A stretch of 64,000 nt of DNA from an uncultured Bacteroidota bacterium (GTDB lineage Bacteria > Bacteroidota > Bacteroidia > Flavobacteriales > BACL11). This document shows, one piece after another, positions 1 to 7,723 of this stretch. The translations under genes and the position numbers were made by a program. The stretch spans positions 1-64,000 of the forward strand of contig CABXPN010000001.1 in the NCBI GenBank assembly GCA_902514225.1, given 5' to 3'. Below the pieces are notes generated by a model. The model made no database searches, was not told the DNA's origin, and saw only the letters and a list, made by a program, of their open reading frames with translations. Position 1 is the first letter of the stretch. The number at the start of each line of letters is the position of its first letter.

Positions 1-1
1 A

Positions 2-307
2 GGGGATTTCTGTAATCAGTTAGCAGAAAATGTGTACCCTACCCCATTTTATGAGATTATTATGGCAGGACTTATATTCTTCTTTTTATGGAGTATTCGT
101 AAAAGAATAAACATTGCTGGTATGTTGTTTTTTATATACCTTACACTAAACGGAATAGAACGATTTTTTATTGAAAAGATAAGAGTAAATACGGAGTACA
201 ATATATTGGGAGGAATAACACAAGCAGAAATAATCTCTTTTTGTTTGATACTTACTGGATTATTAGGAATATATCTTCTTTGGAAAAAATCAACTTCTCC
301 TCAGTAA
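2..307 (+). CDS. lgt: Prolipoprotein diacylglyceryl transferase, C-terminal part (truncated by window edge)
   Basis: The reading frame is open to the left edge, so only about the last 101 residues are here. Lgt is the inner-membrane enzyme that moves diacylglycerol from phosphatidylglycerol to the lipobox cysteine of prolipoproteins. The segment has the family's C-terminal features: a YPTPFYE block, a hydrophobic helix, the conserved stretch NGIERFFIEKIRVN, and TQAEIIS leading into the last membrane helix. The in-frame codons before the GTG at 32 read GDFCNQLAEN, so that GTG is internal and not a start. It ends convergently with the symporter gene and overlaps it by 18 bp. Confidence 0.9.
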   Translation, partial: GDFCNQLAENVYPTPFYEIIMAGLIFFFLWSIRKRINIAGMLFFIYLTLNGIERFFIEKIRVNTEYNILGGITQAEIISFCLILTGLLGIYLLWKKSTSPQ

Positions 308-1717
308 CAACAATCCCACAAAAGTGATAACACCATTTAATATTAGTAGCTCAAAACCAAATTTGTAATTAAACCACTCTACTGAGTTATCCGCAATATA
401 GTAGGTTAAAAAAGGAGATATAACACAAACTATAGGAACATATAGATCTTTTACTTTCCATTTTGTAATCATCCCAAAAGCATACAAACCAAGTAATGGT
501 CCGTAAGTAAATCCTGCCAATTTAAACAGAGAATCAATAACAGAATCATCATTTAAGGATTTTATAATCATTATTACCACTACCAACACCAATGAGAACA
601 TTAAATGAATTCCTTTTCTGGTTTTAATCTGTTTCTGTTGATCTCCATCTTTATCAAAATCCAGAATATCTACACAAAAAGAAGTGGTTAAAGAAGTAAG
701 TGCCGAATCTGCACTGGAGTAGGCAGCAGCTATCAATCCCAATATAAAGATGAGTCCTACTCCTATTCCCAATCCACCATTAAGTGCCACTTCAGGGAAC
801 AAGGCGTCTTTTGTTGCTGTTATTCCTTTTTGCTCGGCATATATGTACAACAAAGCTCCTAAAGATAAAAACACAAGGTTTACTATCACCAAGGCCCCCG
901 AAAACCAATACAGATTCTTTTGTGCATCTTCCTTACTACGGCAACTCAGATTTTTTTGCATCATATCTTGATCCAATCCCGTCATAACAATAGCAATAAA
1001 TATTCCAGCAAAAAACTGCTTTCCAAAATGTAAATCTCCTTCCCAAAATAAAACCTGAGAATATTCGCTTTCCTTTATTGTATCTACCAATGCAACAAAT
1101 CCCAAATTTAACTCCTCCGAAATAAGGTAAATACTAGTACCAACTGCCAGCAACATAAACAAGGTTTGTAGAGTATCCGTCCAAATAATAGTTTTTATTC
1201 CACTCCTAAAAGTATATACCCAAATAAGTAAAATGGTAATTAATACTGTTACAATATAAGGAATTCCCCAGCTATCAAATATAGCCATTTGCAACACATT
1301 TGCCACTATATATAATCGTAAGGAAGCACCGATTAGCCTACTCAATAAAAAGAAAGATGCTCCCGTTTTATAAGAGGAATTTCCAAATCTATCTTTCAAA
1401 TACCCATAAATGGAAGTCAGGTTCATTCGGTAATACAATGGAATAAGTACCAAAGCGATTATCAAATACCCGAAAAAGAAGCCCATAGTCATTTGCATGT
1501 ACGAAAAGGCCGAATCAGCTACTTTTCCCGGTACGGAAATAAATGTAATTCCTGAAAGTGTTGCACCTAACATACCAAAAGCTACCACATACCAGGGGGA
1601 TTGTTTATCTCCTAAAAAGAAAGAATCATTACTATCCGATTTTCCGGTTACATACGATATTAGAATAAGTAATAAAAAATACCCTACTATAACCGATACT
1701 ATAAGTGTTGACGACAT
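290..1717 (-). CDS. Sodium:solute symporter family (SSS) transporter
   Basis: A 475-residue inner-membrane protein with about 13 hydrophobic segments spread over its whole length, as expected for the SSS family (sodium-driven uptake of sugars, amino acids, carboxylates or vitamins). Family-like features include the N-terminal FFLGDKQSPWYVVAFGM segment with GATLSGITFISVPG, and AAAYSSADSALTSLTTSFCVD around residues 330-350, the conserved region containing sodium-site serines. The substrate cannot be told from sequence. The ATG start is 15 nt from a good promoter. It is transcribed alone, away from recR and toward lgt. Confidence 0.88.
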   Translation of the reverse strand: MSSTLIVSVIVGYFLLLILISYVTGKSDSNDSFFLGDKQSPWYVVAFGMLGATLSGITFISVPGKVADSAFSYMQMTMGFFFGYLIIALVLIPLYYRMNLTSIYGYLKDRFGNSSYKTGASFFLLSRLIGASLRLYIVANVLQMAIFDSWGIPYIVTVLITILLIWVYTFRSGIKTIIWTDTLQTLFMLLAVGTSIYLISEELNLGFVALVDTIKESEYSQVLFWEGDLHFGKQFFAGIFIAIVMTGLDQDMMQKNLSCRSKEDAQKNLYWFSGALVIVNLVFLSLGALLYIYAEQKGITATKDALFPEVALNGGLGIGVGLIFILGLIAAAYSSADSALTSLTTSFCVDILDFDKDGDQQKQIKTRKGIHLMFSLVLVVVIMIIKSLNDDSVIDSLFKLAGFTYGPLLGLYAFGMITKWKVKDLYVPIVCVISPFLTYYIADNSVEWFNYKFGFELLILNGVITFVGLLLLRRS

Positions 1718-1732
1718 ATTAATTATTTTTCA

Positions 1733-1762
1733 CAAAAATATTATATAAAAACTGCTTCCCAA
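1733..1762 (-). promoter_or_regulatory. Bacteroidota-type promoter of the symporter gene
   Basis: On the minus strand TTG (1760-1762) is followed after 19 nt by TATTTTTG (1733-1740), which fits the -33 TTG / -7 TAnnTTTG pattern of Bacteroidota primary sigma factors. The -7 box ends 15 nt before the ATG. Confidence 0.6.
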
Positions 1763-1803
1763 TAAGATGTTACAAATCTTTACTAACATTCTGTTTTTAT
1801 TTT

Positions 1804-1811
1804 TAGTTTTG
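1804..1811 (+). promoter_or_regulatory. -7 box of recR, likely leaderless
   Basis: TAGTTTTG matches TAnnTTTG. Only five bases separate it from the ATG at 1817, so transcription would begin at or next to the start codon. No convincing -33 element was seen. Confidence 0.5.
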
Positions 1812-1816
1812 CATCT

Positions 1817-2434
1817 ATGAATTTTCCATCCAAACTTGTAGAAAATGCCGTAACTCAACTTTCTTCCTTACCAGGAATAGGAAAAAAATCTGCCCTGCGA
1901 TTAGTTTTACACATGATAAAACAAGACAAACAAAACATAAATCAGTTCGGAAATTCATTTATCGACCTAATAAATAACATCAACTATTGCTCGGAGTGTT
2001 TCTCTATTTCTGATAATTTAAAATGCGAAATTTGTTCGGACCATAAAAGAGATAGAACAACAATTTGTGTAGTAGAAGACATTAGAGTAATGATGGCAGT
2101 AGAGAACACCATGCAATTTAAAGGAATATATCATGTTTTAGGTGGACTAATCTCCCCTATGGATGGTGTTGGACCAACCGACATAAAAGTAGAAGAATTA
2201 GTACAAAAAGCACAAAGCGGAGAGGTAAAAGAAATCATTTTTGCCCTAAGTACCACAATGGAAGGAGACACTACTAACTTCTATCTATTCAGAAGATTAA
2301 AGGATATAAATATTAAAATTTCATCTATCGCCAGAGGTATAGCAATTGGAGATGAACTAGAATATACAGATGAGATAACTTTAGGAACATCCATCAGTAG
2401 CAGACTACCTTACGAAAACTCCTTATCAAAATAG
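1817..2434 (+). CDS. recR: Recombination mediator RecR
   Basis: RecR acts with RecO (and RecF) to load RecA on gapped DNA. At 205 residues the length is typical. An N-terminal helix-hairpin-helix (LSSLPGIGKKSALRLVLHM, about residues 15-33) is followed by the zinc finger C58-x2-C61...C70-x2-C73. A Toprim domain then starts at TTICVVEDIRVMMAVE and includes GGLISPMDGVGP. The C-terminus (YTDEITLGTSISSR) resembles the family's Walker-B-like region. It is followed by the E2 gene after 45 bp, which has its own -7 box, so the two may be only partly co-transcribed. Confidence 0.96.
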   Translation: MNFPSKLVENAVTQLSSLPGIGKKSALRLVLHMIKQDKQNINQFGNSFIDLINNINYCSECFSISDNLKCEICSDHKRDRTTICVVEDIRVMMAVENTMQFKGIYHVLGGLISPMDGVGPTDIKVEELVQKAQSGEVKEIIFALSTTMEGDTTNFYLFRRLKDINIKISSIARGIAIGDELEYTDEITLGTSISSRLPYENSLSK

Positions 2435-2438
2435 TATT

Positions 2439-2464
2439 TTGAACGCATAGTTTTACTATTTTTG
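2439..2464 (+). promoter_or_regulatory. Putative promoter of the E2 gene
   Basis: TATTTTTG at 2457-2464, with TTG at 2439-2441, 15 nt upstream (shorter than usual). The box ends 15 nt before the ATG at 2480. Confidence 0.45.
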
Positions 2465-2479
2465 CCAAAAATTTAAAGA

Positions 2480-3790
2480 ATGGCAAGAGTAGAACTTATT
2501 ATGCCCAAAATGGGTGAAAGTGTTTCGGAAGCAACTATAATTTCATGGTCAAAAAATGTAGGAGACATGATTGAAATGGACGAAACAATCGTTGAGATTG
2601 CAACGGACAAAGTAGATTCTGAAGTACCCTCTACACATGAAGGAAAATTAGTAGAAATGTTATTTGAAGCAGATGATGTAGTACAAGTTGGTGAGCCATT
2701 TGCAATATTAGAAACAGAAGGTGGAGAAGATACTCCTGCCACTACAGAAACTCCAACTCCGGTTGCAGCCCCTGTAAAAACAGAAACTCCTGTTGCAACA
2801 GCAACTGAAACAACTACAAATATAATTACAAATACGGGAGATAGATTTTATTCTCCACTTGTAAGAAGCATGGCTTCTGAAGAGGGAATAGAAATGACGG
2901 AATTAGAAACTATTCCTGGAACAGGAAAAGATGGTAGAGTAACAAAATCGGATATGATCTCTTATTTAAAAACTAGAGGATCTGCAGCGGCAGCAACTCC
3001 AGCAAAAACAGAAACTAAAGAAGATGATCCTGCACCTAAGGTAACTACAGCACATACATCGGTAAATATAACTAATACGGGTGGTACTGAAATTGTAGAA
3101 ATGGACAGAATGAGAAAACTTATTTCTGCACATATGACTATGTCAAAATCAACTTCTGCACATATTACTTCTTTTGTAGAAGCAGATATGACAAATATTG
3201 TAAACTGGAGAAACTCTATAAAAGCAGATTTTAAAAAGAGAGAAGGACAAAACATTACCTTCACTCCTATTATAATTGAAGCAATGGCAAAAGCTGTTAA
3301 AGATTTCCCTATGATAAATGTTTCTGTTGATGGAACAAATATCCACATACATAAAAATATAAATATTGGTATGGCAGCTGCTTTACCTGATGGAAATTTA
3401 ATTGTTCCTGTTATTAAAGAAACTCAGAACAAAAACCTAATTGGTATTACTAAATCTGTAAATGATTTAGCAGTAAGAGCTAGAGGGGGAGAGTTAAATC
3501 CAGACGATATACAAGGTGGTACAATCACTATGACAAACGTTGGTACTTTCGGAAACCTTATGGGTACTCCTATTATCAACCAACCTCAAGTAGCAATTAT
3601 GGCTTGTGGTGTTATTAAAAAGAAACCTGTAGTATTAGAAACTTCTGAAGGTGATGTAATAGCAATTCGTCATATGATGTTCCTTTCTTTATCATACGAC
3701 CATAGAGTTGTTGATGGGGCACTTGGAGGTCAGTTTGTAAGTAAAGTAAAAGAACACTTAGAAAACTTTGACACAACTCAAACAGTTTAA
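2480..3790 (+). CDS. 2-oxoacid dehydrogenase complex E2 (dihydrolipoyl acyltransferase)
   Basis: Core subunit of a 2-oxoacid dehydrogenase complex, passing acyl groups from lipoyl-lysine to CoA. Domain order (436 residues): one lipoyl domain (1-80, lipoylated K44 in ATDKVDSEV); an Ala/Thr/Pro-rich linker; a peripheral-subunit-binding domain (about 125-165, with GTGKDGRVTKSDM); a second flexible linker; and the catalytic domain (about 205-436) ending with SYDHRVVDG, where H408 and D412 are the active-site pair. One lipoyl domain and HRVVDG fit branched-chain or unspecified 2-oxoacid complexes better than multi-lipoyl pyruvate E2, but 2-oxoglutarate cannot be excluded. No E1 or E3 gene is nearby. 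A strong terminator follows. Confidence 0.92.
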   Translation: MARVELIMPKMGESVSEATIISWSKNVGDMIEMDETIVEIATDKVDSEVPSTHEGKLVEMLFEADDVVQVGEPFAILETEGGEDTPATTETPTPVAAPVKTETPVATATETTTNIITNTGDRFYSPLVRSMASEEGIEMTELETIPGTGKDGRVTKSDMISYLKTRGSAAAATPAKTETKEDDPAPKVTTAHTSVNITNTGGTEIVEMDRMRKLISAHMTMSKSTSAHITSFVEADMTNIVNWRNSIKADFKKREGQNITFTPIIIEAMAKAVKDFPMINVSVDGTNIHIHKNINIGMAAALPDGNLIVPVIKETQNKNLIGITKSVNDLAVRARGGELNPDDIQGGTITMTNVGTFGNLMGTPIINQPQVAIMACGVIKKKPVVLETSEGDVIAIRHMMFLSLSYDHRVVDGALGGQFVSKVKEHLENFDTTQTV

Positions 3791-3817
3791 TAAATATAAA
3801 TAAAACTATCTTTTATT

Positions 3818-3847
3818 AGGACTCTGGATTTCAGAGTCCTTTTTTTA
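3818..3847 (+). terminator. Rho-independent terminator after the E2 gene
   Basis: A perfect 9-bp stem, AGGACTCTG (3818-3826) pairing with CAGAGTCCT (3832-3840) around a 5-nt loop, runs into a T tract at 3840-3847. Confidence 0.9.
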
Positions 3848-3861
3848 TTAAATTTTCTGAC

Positions 3862-3887
3862 AAAAAAAACCTCACCAAATGGTAAGG
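3862..3887 (-). terminator. Rho-independent terminator after sucD
   Basis: Read on the minus strand, CCTTACC (3881-3887) pairs with GGTGAGG (3870-3876) across an ATTT loop with one G-T pair, followed by a run of eight T (3862-3869). It lies 26 bp beyond the sucD stop codon and faces the E2 terminator. Confidence 0.8.
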
Positions 3888-3913
3888 ATTTAATTTTTAA
3901 TATTTATTTAATC

Positions 3914-4792
3914 TTAAGCGGTTACTCCAATTTTCTCTGCCATTAATTTTCCTATCTCAGCAGGAGATTCAGCAACCGTAATTCCACATTCTCTCATAAT
4001 TGCCATTTTCGCTTCAGCAGTATCTTCAGCACCACCAACAATTGCTCCAGCATGTCCCATTGTTCTACCCTCAGGTGCAGTTTGTCCAGCAATAAATCCT
4101 ATAACAGCTTTAGTTCCATTTTCTTTTATCCATCTAGCAGCATCTGCTTCTAACTGACCTCCAATTTCACCAATCATAATTATTCCATCAGTTTCAGGGT
4201 CATTCATAAACATCATTACAGCTTCTTTTGTTGTAGTTCCGATAATCGGGTCACCTCCAATACCAATTGCAGTAGATATTCCCATACCCGCTTTTACAAC
4301 TTGGTCTGCAGCTTCATAAGTTAAAGTACCTGATTTTGAAACTACACCAATTCTACCTTTCTTAAAAACAAATCCTGGCATAATACCACATTTTGCTTCT
4401 TCAGGAGTTATAACACCTGGGCAGTTAGGACCAACTAAAGTACAATCTTTATCAGATAAATATTCCTTTACAGTAATCATATCTTTTGTAGGGATCCCTT
4501 CAGTAATACAAATAATTACTTTTATTCCTGCTTCAGCAGCTTCCATAATTGCGTCTGCAGCAAAAGCTGGAGGAACAAAAATTAATGATGTATTAGCACC
4601 TGCTTGTTCAACTGCTTGTTCAACAGTATTAAAAACTGGTCTATCCAAATGTATCTGACCACCTTTGCCAGGAGTAACTCCTCCAACAACATTAGTTCCG
4701 TACTCAATCATTTGCTCTGCATGAAAAGTTCCTTCAGAACCAGTAAATCCTTGTACAATTACTTTCGAATCTTTGTTTACTAATACACTCAT
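3914..4792 (-). CDS. sucD: Succinyl-CoA synthetase (ADP/GDP-forming) alpha subunit
   Basis: TCA-cycle enzyme subunit: with SucC it interconverts succinyl-CoA and succinate while making a nucleoside triphosphate. The 292 residues start with the CoA-binding Rossmann region ([28 protein letters not shown]), continue with [14 protein letters not shown], and carry the active-site histidine H247 in GHAGAIVGG. SucC is not adjacent, so the beta subunit is encoded elsewhere. It has its own promoter and terminator, a single-gene unit divergent from mnmE. Confidence 0.96.
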   Translation of the reverse strand: MSVLVNKDSKVIVQGFTGSEGTFHAEQMIEYGTNVVGGVTPGKGGQIHLDRPVFNTVEQAVEQAGANTSLIFVPPAFAADAIMEAAEAGIKVIICITEGIPTKDMITVKEYLSDKDCTLVGPNCPGVITPEEAKCGIMPGFVFKKGRIGVVSKSGTLTYEAADQVVKAGMGISTAIGIGGDPIIGTTTKEAVMMFMNDPETDGIIMIGEIGGQLEADAARWIKENGTKAVIGFIAGQTAPEGRTMGHAGAIVGGAEDTAEAKMAIMRECGITVAESPAEIGKLMAEKIGVTA

Positions 4793-4818
4793 TTTTTGTT
4801 ATTTATTTATTTGGTTTG

Positions 4819-4848
4819 CAAAACTACTACAAAATAGCATTTTACAAA
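4819..4848 (-). promoter_or_regulatory. Promoter of sucD
   Basis: On the minus strand TTTG (4845-4848), an 18-nt spacer, then TAGTTTTG (4819-4826). One of the best -33/-7 matches in the window; the leader is about 20-26 nt. Confidence 0.7.
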
Positions 4849-4858
4849 GGATTTTGAA

Positions 4859-4866
4859 TACTTTTG
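4859..4866 (+). promoter_or_regulatory. -7 box of mnmE, likely leaderless
   Basis: TACTTTTG ends four bases before the ATG at 4871. The promoter shares the 78-bp intergenic space with the divergent sucD promoter. Confidence 0.5.
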
Positions 4867-4870
4867 CAAG

Positions 4871-6226
4871 ATGAATTATTTTAATCCGGAAGATACTATA
4901 TGTGCTATTAGCACTGGAGGTGGTATGTCTGCTATTGCTGTGATACGAATTTCAGGTAGAAAATCAATAGAAATTGTAAACTCAGTTTTTAGTAAAAATA
5001 TATATGAAAAAAAATCTCACACAATACATTTCGGAAATATAATAAATAATAATGAAATTATTGATGAAGTTTTAATAAGTATTTTCAAAAACAAATCATC
5101 TTTTACTGGAGAAGAAAGTGTGGAAATTTCATGTCATGGATCCGTTTACATACAAAATAAAATAGTTCAGTTATTATTAGAAAGAGGTTGCAGAACAGCT
5201 ACTGCTGGTGAGTTTACAATGCGTGCTTTTAAAAATGGAAAAATGGACCTTTCTCAAGCAGAATCAGTTTCCGATTTAATTGAAAGTGAAACTAAATCAG
5301 CACATAAAACTGCAATGCACCAACTAAAAGGTAGATTTTCTGAAGAATTGAAAAAGCTAAGAAGTAAACTAATTGATTTTGCTTCTTTAATTGAACTTGA
5401 GTTAGACTTCTCGGAAGAAGATATAGAATTTGCTGACAGGATACAATTCCAAAATTTATTATCTGAAATAAAAGAAAAAACAGAAAAATTAATCCATTCT
5501 TTTAAATTAGGGAATGTAATTAAAAACGGGATTCCTGTAGCTATCTTAGGAGCTCCGAATGTAGGGAAATCAACTTTATTAAATTGTTTGCTAAATGAGG
5601 ACAAAGCAATTGTTTCGGATATTGCAGGAACTACCAGGGACGCTATTGAAGACAACCTCATTATTAAAGGATTTAATTTTCGTTTTATAGATACTGCAGG
5701 AATCAGAGATACAACTGATACAATTGAAAATTTGGGAATTAAGAAGTCCTATGATCAAGCAAAATCAGCTGAAATAATATTATTTTTAATAGATGAAACA
5801 CAGGATATAAAAAAGCAAATATCTGCACTTAAAAAAGTAGAAAGTCTACATAAAAATAAAGTATTAGTAATTGTAAATAAAAAGGATATTTCCAAACAAA
5901 ATATTGACATCAATAACTCCATAAGTATTTCAGCAAAGAAAGGAGAAGGAATAGACATACTTAAAAATAGTCTCTTAGATTCTATCAAATCATACCAGAT
6001 AAATGACAATGAAAGTATTGTTACAAATTTGCGTCATTTTGATCAACTTTCTTTAACTCTTCATGAAATAAATACAATAATTGAAGGTCTAAAGAGTGGT
6101 TTAACTGGAGACTTTCTAGCTATTAATATCCGACAAGCACTCTTTCATTTAGGAAGTATTACTGGTGAAGTAACTACTGACACAATTCTAGGGAATATCT
6201 TTGGAAAATTCTGTATCGGAAAATAG
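4871..6226 (+). CDS. mnmE: tRNA uridine-5-carboxymethylaminomethyl modification GTPase MnmE
   Basis: With MnmG it modifies the wobble uridine of several tRNAs. The 451 residues show an N-terminal folate-binding domain starting at DTICAISTGGGMSAIAVIRI, a helical domain, and an inserted G domain with P-loop GAPNVGKST, GTTRD (G2), DTAGIR (G3) and NKKD (G4). The protein ends in the diagnostic CIGK motif, whose cysteine is C448. MnmG is not in the window. Monocistronic, divergent from sucD. Confidence 0.96.
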   Translation: MNYFNPEDTICAISTGGGMSAIAVIRISGRKSIEIVNSVFSKNIYEKKSHTIHFGNIINNNEIIDEVLISIFKNKSSFTGEESVEISCHGSVYIQNKIVQLLLERGCRTATAGEFTMRAFKNGKMDLSQAESVSDLIESETKSAHKTAMHQLKGRFSEELKKLRSKLIDFASLIELELDFSEEDIEFADRIQFQNLLSEIKEKTEKLIHSFKLGNVIKNGIPVAILGAPNVGKSTLLNCLLNEDKAIVSDIAGTTRDAIEDNLIIKGFNFRFIDTAGIRDTTDTIENLGIKKSYDQAKSAEIILFLIDETQDIKKQISALKKVESLHKNKVLVIVNKKDISKQNIDINNSISISAKKGEGIDILKNSLLDSIKSYQINDNESIVTNLRHFDQLSLTLHEINTIIEGLKSGLTGDFLAINIRQALFHLGSITGEVTTDTILGNIFGKFCIGK

Positions 6227-6377
6227 TAGGTGAAATACTAACAATCAATAACATAATAATTTAGATTTATCCATATCACTTATCTCTATAGAGCATTCAT
6301 AACATTTTATTATAACCATTGGTTTAATTTTGAATTTTTTCTTAAGAAAACTAATGATTTATTTAATTAAATTGAAT

Positions 6378-6385
6378 TATCTTTG
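6378..6385 (+). promoter_or_regulatory. -7 box upstream of the regulator remnant and efflux operon
   Basis: TATCTTTG matches the Bacteroidota -7 consensus; no clear -33 element. If used it would give a transcript running through the regulator remnant into the MFP gene at 6563, with a leader of roughly 170 nt. Confidence 0.4.
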
Positions 6386-6388
6386 TAG

Positions 6389-6558
6389 CAAGAGAAAAGA
6401 GAATTCAGAAGCGATATTTCATCAGAAAAATTATCAATTATAATGATGGGTGGAATTAGAAAAATATTTTGGACTGTAAGCTCTCAGGATCTAAGACAGA
6501 TTTAAAATTAGAAGGAGAGAAAATTTGGGAAACATTAGAGATATTATTTAAAAAATAA
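6389..6558 (+). pseudogene. Remnant of a TetR/AcrR-type regulator C-terminus, frameshifted
   Basis: This fills most of the 336-bp gap after mnmE. One frame reads SDISSEKLSIIMMGGIRKIF; near 6472-6475 the similarity continues in another frame as KLSGSKTDLKLEGEKIWETL and ends KK-stop. Joined, the two pieces resemble the TetR-family C-terminal ligand domain ending ('IRxDIxxExLxxxxxGxIR...WxLSGxxxDLxxEGxxxWxxL'). The HTH half (about 130 residues) is absent and there is no plausible start codon. Regulators of this family commonly sit next to MFP-RND-TolC operons. The rest of the gap (6227-6377) holds nothing I recognise. Confidence 0.6.
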
Positions 6559-6562
6559 ACAC

Positions 6563-7723
6563 ATGAACATCAGAAAAACACTAATTATTGTAGTAAGTAT
6601 TATCATCTTACTTTTATTCGGATTGGTTTCTTCAATCAGCTATAATGCAGGAATGAGTTATGGAGAACAGAATGCGGAATCAATCAGAGAATCAAGGATT
6701 ACCGATTCTATTTCTCATGAAAAAACATTAAAAATAGTAAGCGTACAAATCGCAAATAATAGCAATCAGAACTCCGAAATTAAAAGTTCAGGAAGAGTTG
6801 TTTCTTTAAATAACATCACTATTACATCTGAAACAAGCGGAAAATTAGAAGGGAACTTCTCTATTAAAAAAGGGGTTAAATTCAGAAAAGGAAGCATACT
6901 TTTTAAAGTGAAAAATACTGACATAGATTTACTTGTAAAAGCCAAGAAGAGTAAATTCATGAATCTATTATCATCTAATTTAGCAGAAATAAAACTTGAC
7001 TTTACAGATGAATACAAGAAATGGGATGATTTTTTTAACTCACTTTCTTTAGAAAAAACAATTGGCAATTTACCTGAAACAAATAGTTCAAAAGAAAAGA
7101 ATTTTATCATTTCTAGAGGAATTATGTCGGAATATCTGTCCGTAAAATCTGATGAGGAAAAACTAAGAAAATACACTGTAAGAGCACCATTTGATGGAGT
7201 TATTTCAAAATCTTATACCGATATTGGTGCAAATGTAAATATGGGATCTCCTGTTATTGATGTAATCCGAGATGGAAAAAAGGAAGTTGAATTAACAATA
7301 AATACTTCAGAAAATGAATTTATAAAAATTGGCTCGGAAGTTTTACTTACTAACGGAACAAATACTTTTTTTGGGAAAATAACACGAAAAGGAAATTTTG
7401 TAAATGAAAAAACTCAGAACATATCAGTTTTTACAGAAATATCTTCAAATACTGAGATGATTTATAGTGGTATGTATTTAGAAGGAACTATCTCATCAAA
7501 CATTACAAACAATGTTTGTAAAATACCTAGAAGGTCCATTTTTTCTGAAAACAATATTTATGTTGTAAATTCTGAAAACAAACTGGAAATTATGTCAGTA
7601 GAAATTATATCCTATCAAGGAAGTAATGTTTTAGTTAGCGGAATTAACAATAATACAATGGTAGTAAATGAGCCATTAATTGATGTTACAGAAGGTATAA
7701 TTGTAAAACCAATTTCAAAGTAA
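6563..7723 (+). CDS. RND efflux periplasmic adaptor (membrane fusion protein)
   Basis: The adaptor (386 residues) bridges an RND pump and an outer-membrane channel. An N-terminal membrane anchor (about residues 6-28) is followed by a long Ser/Asn/Lys-rich region. Then come the split lipoyl/barrel-sandwich halves (SSGRVVSLNNITITSETSGK, and after the hairpin TVRAPFDGVISKSYTDIGANV), a beta-barrel domain and a membrane-proximal domain. The hairpin between the lipoyl halves is moderate in length. Its stop codon abuts the ATG of the RND gene, so the genes are co-translated. The substrate is unknown. Confidence 0.9.
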   Translation: MNIRKTLIIVVSIIILLLFGLVSSISYNAGMSYGEQNAESIRESRITDSISHEKTLKIVSVQIANNSNQNSEIKSSGRVVSLNNITITSETSGKLEGNFSIKKGVKFRKGSILFKVKNTDIDLLVKAKKSKFMNLLSSNLAEIKLDFTDEYKKWDDFFNSLSLEKTIGNLPETNSSKEKNFIISRGIMSEYLSVKSDEEKLRKYTVRAPFDGVISKSYTDIGANVNMGSPVIDVIRDGKKEVELTINTSENEFIKIGSEVLLTNGTNTFFGKITRKGNFVNEKTQNISVFTEISSNTEMIYSGMYLEGTISSNITNNVCKIPRRSIFSENNIYVVNSENKLEIMSVEIISYQGSNVLVSGINNNTMVVNEPLIDVTEGIIVKPISK

